NCBI GenBank assembly: GCA_963802575.1
Contig: CAWDJF010000001.1
Span: 310,001-374,000 of the forward strand
DNA from: DATFTE01 sp963802575
Lineage (GTDB): Bacteria; Acidobacteriota; Terriglobia; Terriglobales; Acidobacteriaceae
Direction: 5' to 3'
Length of the DNA: 64,000 nt
Shown: piece after piece, positions 35,777 to 42,533 of the stretch
How positions within the stretch are numbered: the first letter of the stretch is position 1
How the letters are laid out: every line of letters begins with the position of its first letter
The notes under the pieces: model-generated
Seen by the model: the letters and a program-made list of their open reading frames with translations, nothing else
Database searches by the model: none
What the model was told of the DNA's origin: nothing
Translations under genes and position numbers: made by a program

Positions 35777-37027
35777 CTAGTGGCTTGTCGGCCGCGAGGA
35801 AGTGGCTGCTTCTTCTACGGTATCTCCGTCGTGCAATTCTCCCGACACGGCTGCGGCCACGCGGTCTCCTGCTTTCAGGCCTTCGGCGATTTCGAAGCGC
35901 CGGCCTTTCGCATCTTCGGTCTGCCCGGCAGGCCGTATCTGGTGCTCACTCACGCGGTTTCCGTTCACCAGAAAAACCTTGTACACGCCGTATCGATAGT
36001 TGACGGCGGTATCGGGGACGAAGATCGCCTTCTCCGCCTTCTCGCTGGGCAGAGATGCCTGCACAAAAAATCCCGGCTTCAGGCGACCGTCGTGATTCTC
36101 AATCATCGCCTCGACTTCAAACGTTCGCGAGTCCTGCGAAACCGAAGGATTGATGCGCGTGACCTTGCCTTGAAACGTCTGCCCGGGGAAGGCTTCAACC
36201 TGCAGGTCCACCATGGCCCCATCCTTCACCCATCCCGCCCAGCGCTCTGGGACAGCCAGACGCGCACGCAGGCGATCAGTCCGCACCAGCACCATCACCG
36301 GGCTCTGCACTTTCAAATACTCGCCGGGATGCACGTCGCGCGACTTAACGGAACCCGGATAGGGGGCACGAATGGTGGCGTCGGCCAGTTTCTTCTCCGC
36401 GAGGCCTTCGCTGGCTTCGTTCGAGATGAGCAGCGCCTTCAGGCGGTTCACTTCCTGGATCGCGAGGTCATAGGTGGCCTGGGTGCTGTCGTTGCGGCTT
36501 GTTGCCTCATCGAATTGCTGCTGCGAGATGAGCTTGTCTTTGAACAACTCTTCCGCCCGTTTGTATTTCCGCTCGGCATCGAAGCGGTCGGCTTCGGCTT
36601 TTTGCACCGAGGCCAACTGGCGCGCATCCGCAGGAGGAGGATCGTTCGGGCCGATTCCCAGCTGGGCGCGAACCTGCTTCACCAACCCTTGCTGCCGATC
36701 CACCTCATACTGGAGTTCCTGCTTGTCGAGCAAAATCAGAGGCTGGCCTTCGCTGACGATGTCGCCCACATCCGCCAGAACCTGGTCAACACGAGCTTCG
36801 ACCGGTGAACTCAGGGCGCTCTCTTCCAGAGCATACAAAGAGCCCACCGCCTGAACATGGCGCTGGGTCGTCTCCTCATCAACGCTGTAGATATGCGCCG
36901 AAACGGGCTTGAGAGCGGAGGAACTATTGGCTCGAGTGCTCGAGCAGCCGCAAGCCAGCAGGACAGGCAGGGCTAACCCGAGCGCCGAGGCAAACCTGTG
37001 CGGCCGTGATATTCCGCGCCGCTCCAT
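35777..37027 (-). CDS. RND efflux adaptor lipoprotein (membrane fusion protein)
   Basis: The periplasmic adaptor partner of the RND gene downstream. Counting from ATG 37027 it has 416 residues; GTG 37051 is an alternative. The N-terminus has a signal with a Cys (LPVLLACGCSS) suited to lipid anchoring. SSPVEARVDQVLADVGDIV and ATIRAPYPGSVKSRDVHPG form the two lipoyl half-motifs, joined by a helical hairpin (about 115-215). A C-terminal membrane-proximal domain follows. No outer-membrane TolC-type gene is adjacent. Confidence 0.9.
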   Translation of the reverse strand: MERRGISRPHRFASALGLALPVLLACGCSSTRANSSSALKPVSAHIYSVDEETTQRHVQAVGSLYALEESALSSPVEARVDQVLADVGDIVSEGQPLILLDKQELQYEVDRQQGLVKQVRAQLGIGPNDPPPADARQLASVQKAEADRFDAERKYKRAEELFKDKLISQQQFDEATSRNDSTQATYDLAIQEVNRLKALLISNEASEGLAEKKLADATIRAPYPGSVKSRDVHPGEYLKVQSPVMVLVRTDRLRARLAVPERWAGWVKDGAMVDLQVEAFPGQTFQGKVTRINPSVSQDSRTFEVEAMIENHDGRLKPGFFVQASLPSEKAEKAIFVPDTAVNYRYGVYKVFLVNGNRVSEHQIRPAGQTEDAKGRRFEIAEGLKAGDRVAAAVSGELHDGDTVEEAATSSRPTSH

Positions 37028-37242
37028 CGAAACCGGGGTGTTCCTAATCACAGTTGTTAGACGTTTCTGTCCGACTTTCGCTTACAGTCGGAATGAGAAT
37101 TTTCGCCCTGGGGCGGGCGTCCTGGGCGCAGCTAGTGAATTATACGCTGGGGGAGGAAAGACTCTAGAGGAGGCAGATTGTTGGTATGCGAGTTAAAGAC
37201 CCACTCATTCCCCGGTGGCGGCGAATGAATGGGCCCCGGAAC

Positions 37243-37698
37243 CTACTCTTCTGTGGCTTCCTTCTCGATCACGACCTTGAAGTGCGCGGTCACGTCCTTA
37301 TGCAGCTTGATGGGAACGGTGAACTCGCCAATCGTCTTCAATGGCTCGTGCAGTTGGATCTTGCGGCGATCGATGTCAAAGCCCTTTTTCGCCAGGGCGT
37401 CGGCAATGTCACTGGACGTGACTGATCCGAAGAGTTGATCGTTCTCTCCGCTGCGGCGCTGGAACGATACCGACACGCCGTCGAACTGCTTCGCCAGCTC
37501 TTCCGCCTGCCCTTTTTCTTTTGCCGAGCGGCGCACCGAGGCTGCCTTCATCTGCTCGATGACAGCTTTGTTGCCCTTATTGGCCTCAATCGCCAACTTG
37601 CGCGGCAGCAGGAAGTTGCGGCCGTATCCTTCGGCCACTTTCACCACGTCTCCGCGCGAGCCCAGCTTCGCTACGTCTTCTTTCAGTATGACTTCCAT
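37243..37698 (-). CDS. rplI: 50S ribosomal protein bL9
   Basis: A 151-residue protein with the bL9 signature GSRGDVVKVAEGYGRNFLLPRKLAIEA at residues about 13-39, then a long connecting helix and a C-terminal RNA-binding domain (GSVTSSDIADALAKKGFDID). It binds 23S rRNA near L1 and helps keep the reading frame. It ends the rpsF-rpsR-rplI cluster, separated from rpsR by 97 bases holding GCGACCG-type repeats. Confidence 0.96.
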   Translation of the reverse strand: MEVILKEDVAKLGSRGDVVKVAEGYGRNFLLPRKLAIEANKGNKAVIEQMKAASVRRSAKEKGQAEELAKQFDGVSVSFQRRSGENDQLFGSVTSSDIADALAKKGFDIDRRKIQLHEPLKTIGEFTVPIKLHKDVTAHFKVVIEKEATEE

Positions 37699-37796
37699 AG
37701 ATGACTCCGTTCAAAATTTGGGTCGCAGGCCGCCGGTGGCGGGTCGTGGTACGCGCTCTTACGCGACCGGCGACCGTCCCACCCGCGACCGGGTTC

Positions 37797-38183
37797 TTAC
37801 GACGCGCGTCCGGCAAAGGGCAGCAGAGCGATGTTGCGGGCCTGCTTGATGGCCACCGACAAACGCCGTTGGTGCCGCGTGCAGACACCGGTCAGGCGCC
37901 GCGGGACAATCTTGCCGCTCTCGGCGACAAACTGCCCGAGCGTGCGAAAGTCTTTGTAGTTGATCGAATCGATCTTTTCGACGCAGAACTTGCAAACTTT
38001 CTTGCGCCGGAAATACTTGCGTCCGCCAGGACCGCCTTCGCGGCCTCCGCCCGGTCCACCGGGACGGGGAGGACGACGCTCGCGATCAGGACGATCCCCG
38101 CCCCCAGAAGGACGGTCTCCGCCCGAGGGGCGATCCCCCGACGAGGCGTGCGATGTTGCCGTAGGTGTAGTTTCGTCAGCCAT
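37797..38183 (-). CDS. rpsR: 30S ribosomal protein bS18 with a long disordered N-terminus
   Basis: A 128-residue bS18, against about 75-80 in Escherichia coli. The core begins near residue 55 with RKYFRRKKVCKFC and continues through DSINYKDFRTLGQFVAESGK and CTRHQRRLSVAIKQARNIAL. The first 54 residues are rich in Gly, Pro, Arg, Ser and Asp (for example GGDRPSGGGDRPDRERRP) and are probably unstructured. bS18 pairs with bS6, encoded by the upstream gene. An ssb gene, often between the two, is absent here. Confidence 0.93.
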   Translation of the reverse strand: MADETTPTATSHASSGDRPSGGDRPSGGGDRPDRERRPPRPGGPGGGREGGPGGRKYFRRKKVCKFCVEKIDSINYKDFRTLGQFVAESGKIVPRRLTGVCTRHQRRLSVAIKQARNIALLPFAGRAS

Positions 38184-38200
38184 GATGCTCCTTAAAAATC

Positions 38201-38235
38201 TCGTCGTTCGTCGTTGGTCTTTGGTCGTTGGTCAA
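38201..38235. repeat. Heptamer array, TGGTCGT family (5 units), left arm
   Basis: Units TCGTCGT, TCGTCGT, TGGTCTT, TGGTCGT and TGGTCAA follow exactly every 7 bases. The array faces a reverse-complement array at 38318-38345, so the transcript between rpsF and rpsR could fold into a long hairpin. Confidence 0.85.
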
Positions 38236-38317
38236 AACCGGAGTCGCTGGTACGTCACTGATTACCGGAACTCAATGTCCTTCAGACACCATCGACCGGC
38301 GACCGATTTGTTTCTTG

Positions 38318-38345
38318 CCAACGACCAACGACGAACGACCAACGA
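38318..38345. repeat. Heptamer array, CCAACGA family (4 units), right arm
   Basis: Four units (CCAACGA, CCAACGA, CGAACGA, CCAACGA), the reverse complement of the TGGTCGT family. They lie just after the rpsF stop. Confidence 0.85.
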
Positions 38346-38353
38346 CAGGTTTT

Positions 38354-38755
38354 CTACGCTGTTACCGCTGCCGTCTCTCCACCCGCTTCGGCGGTTGGTG
38401 CCGGGGCTGCGGCGGCCTTCTTGCGCGCTTCCTTGATGGCCTTGATCTTGTCCAGGCGCTTCTGCTCTTCGTCGATGCGCACGGTCAGAAACTTGATCAC
38501 CGGCTCGGTCACGCGCAGACGGCGTTCCAGTTCGTGGACCAGTCCACCGCTGCCTTCAAGCGTCAACAGGACGTAGACGCCATCGTGAAAACGGCGCACC
38601 ATATAGGCCAAGCGCCGCTTGCCCATCTTTTCGACGCTCTTCATGGTCCCGCCTGAGCTGGTTACAGCAGTTTCGAGCGTGGAAATCAGCTTGTCCTGGT
38701 CTTCTTCCGCCATGTCAGGCCGGACGATAAACATCAGTTCGTAAGTACGATTCAT
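38354..38755 (-). CDS. rpsF: 30S ribosomal protein bS6
   Basis: A 133-residue protein. RTYELMFIVRPDMAEEDQDK opens the ferredoxin-like fold, and GKRRLAYMVRRFHDGVYVLL is the strongly conserved 16S-binding strand. The C-terminal tail is extended by Ala/Lys/Pro residues (KAAAAPAPTAEAG), as in many bacteria where bS6 may be glutamylated. It heads the bS6-bS18-bL9 cluster, 28 bases after pth. Confidence 0.96.
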   Translation of the reverse strand: MNRTYELMFIVRPDMAEEDQDKLISTLETAVTSSGGTMKSVEKMGKRRLAYMVRRFHDGVYVLLTLEGSGGLVHELERRLRVTEPVIKFLTVRIDEEQKRLDKIKAIKEARKKAAAAPAPTAEAGGETAAVTA

Positions 38756-38783
38756 TCATTTCTCCAAATCTGGCCGCGAATCA

Positions 38784-39371
38784 CTACGGCTGTTCTTCCG
38801 GATCGGCCTTGCGGTTAAAACGGTTCATCGCTTTGGCCGGGCCTTCCTTCACGATCACGTTCACCGCTTCGGCGGCCGTCTCAAGAATTTCGTCCACCGT
38901 CTTGAGCTGCCCCTTGCGGAACGGCGCAAGCACATACTTCGCGCCGTCAGAAACCTTGCGTTCCGGTGCGACGCCGAGGCGAATCCGCAGGAACTCCTGC
39001 GTGCCCAGCGCGCCAATCACCGATTCCATTCCGTTGTGTCCCGCCGAACTTCCGCGCTGGCGGATGCGGATCGCTCCAAACGGCAGATCCAGTTCGTCGT
39101 AAATCACGATCAAGTCGGTCTCGGGCTTGATCTGGTGTTCTTCTACCAGTTCGCGGACCGACATCCCGCTCAGGTTCATGTAGGTTTCTGGCTTTGCCAG
39201 AAGCACCGGCTCTGAACCAATCACCGCGCGCGCCGTCAGCGCCCGGCAGTGCCGGTTTCGAACTTCCACACCGCATTGATCGGCCAGCCGATCGACAGTG
39301 AGGAAGCCCAGGTTGTGCGGCGTGAACTGGTATTCAATCCCCGGGTTGCCCAACCCAACAATCAGTTTCAC
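38784..39371 (-). CDS. pth: Peptidyl-tRNA hydrolase
   Basis: A 195-residue enzyme that frees tRNA from stalled peptidyl-tRNAs. KLIVGLGNPGIEYQFTPHNLGF holds Asn8 and His19 (catalytic), KPETYMNLSGMSV and YDELDLPFG the conserved Asp, and GSSAGHNGMESVIGALG the tRNA-binding loop. It lies between rplY and rpsF. A heptamer array (39380-39410) sits upstream of its start. Confidence 0.96.
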   Translation of the reverse strand: MKLIVGLGNPGIEYQFTPHNLGFLTVDRLADQCGVEVRNRHCRALTARAVIGSEPVLLAKPETYMNLSGMSVRELVEEHQIKPETDLIVIYDELDLPFGAIRIRQRGSSAGHNGMESVIGALGTQEFLRIRLGVAPERKVSDGAKYVLAPFRKGQLKTVDEILETAAEAVNVIVKEGPAKAMNRFNRKADPEEQP

Positions 39372-39379
39372 GCCGTGCT

Positions 39380-39410
39380 AGCTCTCAGCTATCAGCTTTC
39401 AGCTCTCAGC
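39380..39410. repeat. Heptamer array, AGCTNTC family (4 units)
   Basis: Units AGCTCTC, AGCTATC, AGCTTTC and AGCTCTC begin every 7 bases from 39380. A 14-base repeat with core ACCGGCGACC follows at 39432-39460, overlapping the stop region of rplY. Confidence 0.85.
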
Positions 39411-39458
39411 CCAAACCGAGGACCTCGCCGTCCACCGGCGACCAATGACCGGCGACCG

Positions 39459-40181
39459 CTATTTCTTCTCTTTCTTCTCGGCCTTCTCGGCAGGAGCCTC
39501 GGCACCTTCCTCGCCTTCGGTCTCCTGTTTGCCCTTCTTGATAACCTCGGGCTCGGCAGGAGTTGCACCTGCTTCGGCCGCCACCGTTTCCGGCGTGGCC
39601 ACAACTTCTTCCTTAATCGAGATGACGTGCGCCACCGGCTGGTTCTCGTCGGTGAGGAACTTCAGCTTGTCGCTGTGCGGAAGATCGGACACGCGGATGA
39701 CCTTGCCGAACGTCAACTCGCTGACGTCGACTTCCACGGAATCTGGAATGTCGCCGGGCAAGCACTCGACTTCCACTTCGCGCAGAAGCTGTTCGAGGAT
39801 GCCGCCTTCCTGCTTCACGCCGGCCGCTTCGCCCTTCAGCATGATCGGCACTCCAACCTTCAGGCGCTGGTCCATGGCGATGCGCTTCAGATCGATGTGC
39901 AGCAGCGATCCCTTGATGGGCTCGTACTGCCAGTCGACGATCATCGCCTTGGTGCGCTCTCCGCCATCGAGCGTCAGATCGAAAATGGTGTTGTAGCCGG
40001 TCTTCGAATTCAGGATGCGCGAAACCTGGCGGGGATCGAGGGCCAGCGAAGCCGCGTCTTTGCCCGCGCCATAAAGCACTGCGGGAACTTTGCCTGCCGC
40101 GCGCACGCGGCGCGCATCATTCTTATTTCCGGGAGTGCGCGGTTGCGCCTCCAAAACATTCGTTTCCGTTGCCGTTGCCAT
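39459..40181 (-). CDS. rplY: 50S ribosomal protein bL25 (CTC/general stress form)
   Basis: A 240-residue protein made of the 5S rRNA-binding L25 domain (PRTPGNKNDARRVRAAGKVP, about 14-33) and the longer C-terminal TL5/CTC domain (about 100-190, DQRLKVGVPIMLKGEAAGVK). The tail from about 195 is Ala/Glu/Lys-rich (GEEGAEAPAEKAEKKEKK) and probably disordered. It starts 15 bases after the prs stop and is cotranscribed with it, the usual order prs-rplY-pth. Confidence 0.95.
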   Translation of the reverse strand: MATATETNVLEAQPRTPGNKNDARRVRAAGKVPAVLYGAGKDAASLALDPRQVSRILNSKTGYNTIFDLTLDGGERTKAMIVDWQYEPIKGSLLHIDLKRIAMDQRLKVGVPIMLKGEAAGVKQEGGILEQLLREVEVECLPGDIPDSVEVDVSELTFGKVIRVSDLPHSDKLKFLTDENQPVAHVISIKEEVVATPETVAAEAGATPAEPEVIKKGKQETEGEEGAEAPAEKAEKKEKK

Positions 40182-40196
40182 AATTTGGATTCCTGT

Positions 40197-41222
40197 CTAC
40201 AAAAACAATTTGCTGACGGACGTTTCTTCGTGAATCGACTGGATCGCACGTCCGATCAAACCAGCGATCGTGAGTACCCGAATCTTCGGTTCGTTCTTCG
40301 CTTCCGTAGTCAACGGAACGGTGTTAGTCACCACAACTTCCGTGATGCACGACTTCGAAATGTTTTCCACCGCCGGACCCGACAGCACCGCGTGCGAGGC
40401 GCATGCATATACCGCGATGGCCCCGTTCTCCATCAATGCCGCTGCGGTCTTCACCAGCGTTCCCGCAGTATCAATCAAATCGTCAATCACCAAACAAGTG
40501 CGCCCGTGGACATCGCCGATCACGTGCATCACTTCCGCCACGTTCATCTCTACGCGGCGTTTATCGACGATGGCCAGGGCCGAATCCATCTTCTTGGCAA
40601 AAAATCTTGCGCGCTCCACGCCGCCTGCATCGGGAGAAACCACCGTCAGGTCCGGCAAGCCCAGCCGCTTGAAGTGATCGACCAGCACCGGCGAAGCGAA
40701 CAAATGGTCTACCGGAATATTGAAAAATCCCTGCAACTGCGGCGCATGCAGATCGACGATCAACGCTCGATCCGCGCCCGCTGTCGTCAGCAAATCCGCC
40801 ACCAGCTTCGACGAAATCGGAACACGCGGCTTGTCTTTGCGATCCTGGCGCGCATAGCCATAGTAAGGAATCACGGCCGTGATGCGGCGGGCCGACGCCC
40901 GCTTCAGCGCGTCCATCATCAGCAGCAACTCCATCAGGTGCTCGTCCACAGGACGGCATGTCGGCTGCAGGACGAATACATCCGCGCCGCGAACATTCTC
41001 CTGGATCTGGACGTACGCTTCGCCATCTTTGAAGCGCGTGACCAGGGCCTGGCCGCGAGTGAGTCCGAGAAATGCGCAGACTTCATCCGCCAGAGGCTCG
41101 TTCGCCGTGCCGCAGAAGATCTTGAACTTATCGTCCACGCGGCTACGCTGGGGCTTGCGCTCGGTTTTTTCGTCGGCGCTCACCTGGGCCTTCTTCTCCG
41201 TCGCTGTCGCAAGAGTTGCCAT
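40197..41222 (-). CDS. prs: Ribose-phosphate pyrophosphokinase
   Basis: A 341-residue enzyme making PRPP from ribose 5-phosphate and ATP, needed for purines, pyrimidines, His and Trp. The core starts near residue 31 (FKIFCGTANEPLADEV). FKDGEAYVQIQENVRG, YYGYARQDRKD (ATP loop), VVSPDAGGVERARFFAKK and VIDDLIDTAGTLVK (PRPP loop) are all intact. About 30 extra N-terminal residues rich in Lys, Ala and Thr precede the domain. It leads the operon part with rplY, pth and the ribosomal genes. Confidence 0.96.
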   Translation of the reverse strand: MATLATATEKKAQVSADEKTERKPQRSRVDDKFKIFCGTANEPLADEVCAFLGLTRGQALVTRFKDGEAYVQIQENVRGADVFVLQPTCRPVDEHLMELLLMMDALKRASARRITAVIPYYGYARQDRKDKPRVPISSKLVADLLTTAGADRALIVDLHAPQLQGFFNIPVDHLFASPVLVDHFKRLGLPDLTVVSPDAGGVERARFFAKKMDSALAIVDKRRVEMNVAEVMHVIGDVHGRTCLVIDDLIDTAGTLVKTAAALMENGAIAVYACASHAVLSGPAVENISKSCITEVVVTNTVPLTTEAKNEPKIRVLTIAGLIGRAIQSIHEETSVSKLFL

Positions 41223-41225
41223 AGT

Positions 41226-41312
41226 AGCTCTCAGCTGTCAGCTTTCAGCCATCAGTGCCTCGGTCGCCGCTCTCACTGAGAGCTGACGGCTGAAAGCTGA
41301 CAGCTGATTTTT
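41226..41312. repeat. Inverted pair of AGCTNTC heptamer arrays between prs and tRNA-Gln
   Basis: Left arm AGCTCTC, AGCTGTC, AGCTTTC, AGCCATC (41226-41253); right arm GAGAGCT, GACGGCT, GAAAGCT, GACAGCT, GATTTTT (41278-41312). The arms are complementary and would form a long hairpin just after the 3' end of the tRNA. Confidence 0.88.
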
Positions 41313-41385
41313 GGCTGGGCCGCTAGGATTCGAACCTAGACAAAGTGCTCCAAAGGCACTTGACCTACCATTAGTCGACGGCCCA
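41312..41385 (-). tRNA. tRNA-Gln (TTG anticodon)
   Basis: A 74-nt tRNA with an acceptor stem TGGGCCG pairing with CGGCCCA, an AGTGC/GCACT anticodon stem with loop CTTTGGA (anticodon TTG), a CTAGG/CCTAG T-stem with loop TTCGAAT, and an encoded CCA end. It lies between ispE and prs on the same strand, probably processed from their transcript. Heptamer arrays flank both sides. Confidence 0.95.
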
Positions 41386-41398
41386 GTAGACCATTGTT

Positions 41399-41482
41399 GA
41401 TTTTTGATTGATCGATTGTTGAATTAACAACCCGACACTGCAATTCTCAATCAACAATCGAAAATCAACAATCAAAAATTCT
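41399..41482. repeat. Inverted pair of GATTGTT/CAATCAA heptamer arrays
   Basis: A short left part (GATTTTT, GATTGAT, CGATTGT) and a six-unit right part (CAATTCT, CAATCAA, CAATCGA, AAATCAA, CAATCAA, AAATTCT) every 7 bases at 41441-41482. The right part includes the ispE stop codon. Confidence 0.85.
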
Positions 41483-42493
41483 CTGCCAGTACTGCCGCCG
41501 CGTCAGCGTGCTTGTCGCCACCGCCGGAACTCCGCTGGCTTTCAGTCTGGCTGCTGCCTTTATGGCCGCCGTCCGAGCGCGAAACAGGCCGTAAATCGCC
41601 GACCCGGAGCCTGAAAGCGAGGCATAAAACGCCCCTTCGCGCTCAAGCACACGCTTCACCTCACGTAATTCGGGATATTGCGGAAAGACGACCCGTTCGA
41701 AGTCGTTTTCAATCCCGGTACGGACGAGGTCGAGAAGCAGGGTCTCGGCCCGGCCCCTGCTCCGACTGCCAGGGACACCGGATATACCGCTCAGCCAAGC
41801 AGAAACCACACGGCTGAACTCGTTCATTCTATCGGAGGGCGAAGAGGGCGTCAATTTTGTGTGGGGATGGGCGCTTTCGGCCGCCCCGGTCACCGTGGCC
41901 GGCGGGACGCCGGCGCTACTCTGCAGCAAATCCCAATCGGCGAAGGCTTTAGGAGTGGAAACCCCAATCTCAGGCGTCGCCAGTACGCACGCAGTCGCGG
42001 GCAAATCAGAAAGAGGATAAACATCCTCCCCGTGCCCGATCCCCAGGACGGTCCCACCAATCAGAAACAAAGGCAGATCCGACCCGACTTCCGCCGCAAT
42101 GCGCAATCGCTCAGCTCCGGAGAGCGTCTTCTTCGCAGCACGTTCGAACGCCAATAACGTCGCGACAGCGTTGCCAGACGCCCCGCCCAACCCACCTTGC
42201 ACTGGAAGTCTCTTGTCAATCTCAACGACAACCTTGACCTTAATTCCCAGCCCCGCCATCGCTCGTTCGACGATGCGATAGCAGGTATTAGTGGAGTCCG
42301 TCGGAACCCGGGGATCTTCGCAACGAATCTCAATTCCATCCCCGCGCCCCACGCGAACCCGAATGACGTCGTGCAGAGCAATCGTCTGGTACACCGTGCG
42401 CAGCTCGTGAAACCCATCCGGGCCCTGGCCCCCAATATGCAGGCCGAGGTTAATCTTCGCGAACGATCGGACGGTGACGGGCATCGCCTGCAT
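41465..42493 (-). CDS. ispE: 4-diphosphocytidyl-2-C-methyl-D-erythritol kinase
   Basis: A 342-residue GHMP kinase acting in the non-mevalonate isoprenoid route together with ispD and ispF (48540 and 47963). VRSFAKINLGLHIGGQ starts the fold, LPVQGGLGGASGNAVATLLA is the ATP loop, and SLSGSGSAIYGLFR the C-terminal motif. Compared with the usual length (about 285-300) it carries an extra segment near residues 190-245, whose first part (AGVPPATVTGAA) comes from an in-frame palindromic element. The last codons (FDC) lie in a heptamer array. Confidence 0.93.
   Translation of the reverse strand: MQAMPVTVRSFAKINLGLHIGGQGPDGFHELRTVYQTIALHDVIRVRVGRGDGIEIRCEDPRVPTDSTNTCYRIVERAMAGLGIKVKVVVEIDKRLPVQGGLGGASGNAVATLLAFERAAKKTLSGAERLRIAAEVGSDLPLFLIGGTVLGIGHGEDVYPLSDLPATACVLATPEIGVSTPKAFADWDLLQSSAGVPPATVTGAAESAHPHTKLTPSSPSDRMNEFSRVVSAWLSGISGVPGSRSRGRAETLLLDLVRTGIENDFERVVFPQYPELREVKRVLEREGAFYASLSGSGSAIYGLFRARTAAIKAAARLKASGVPAVATSTLTRRQYWQRIFDC
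41888..41925. repeat. Palindromic element inside ispE
   Basis: GCCGGCG and CGCCGGC (41898-41904 and 41908-41914) flank a 3-base loop within an extended GC-rich context. It is read in frame in ispE as part of its extra segment. Confidence 0.65.
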
Positions 42494-42533
42494 TAAAACA
42501 CACGAACGTTCTCGGGAACGACCATGGCTTCCC

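Noticed and set aside
39249..41279. A 676-codon open frame on the plus strand
   Set aside because: It lies opposite prs, rplY and pth, which have clear motifs. Its protein is low-complexity in His/Arg/Gln and is a shadow of their codons.
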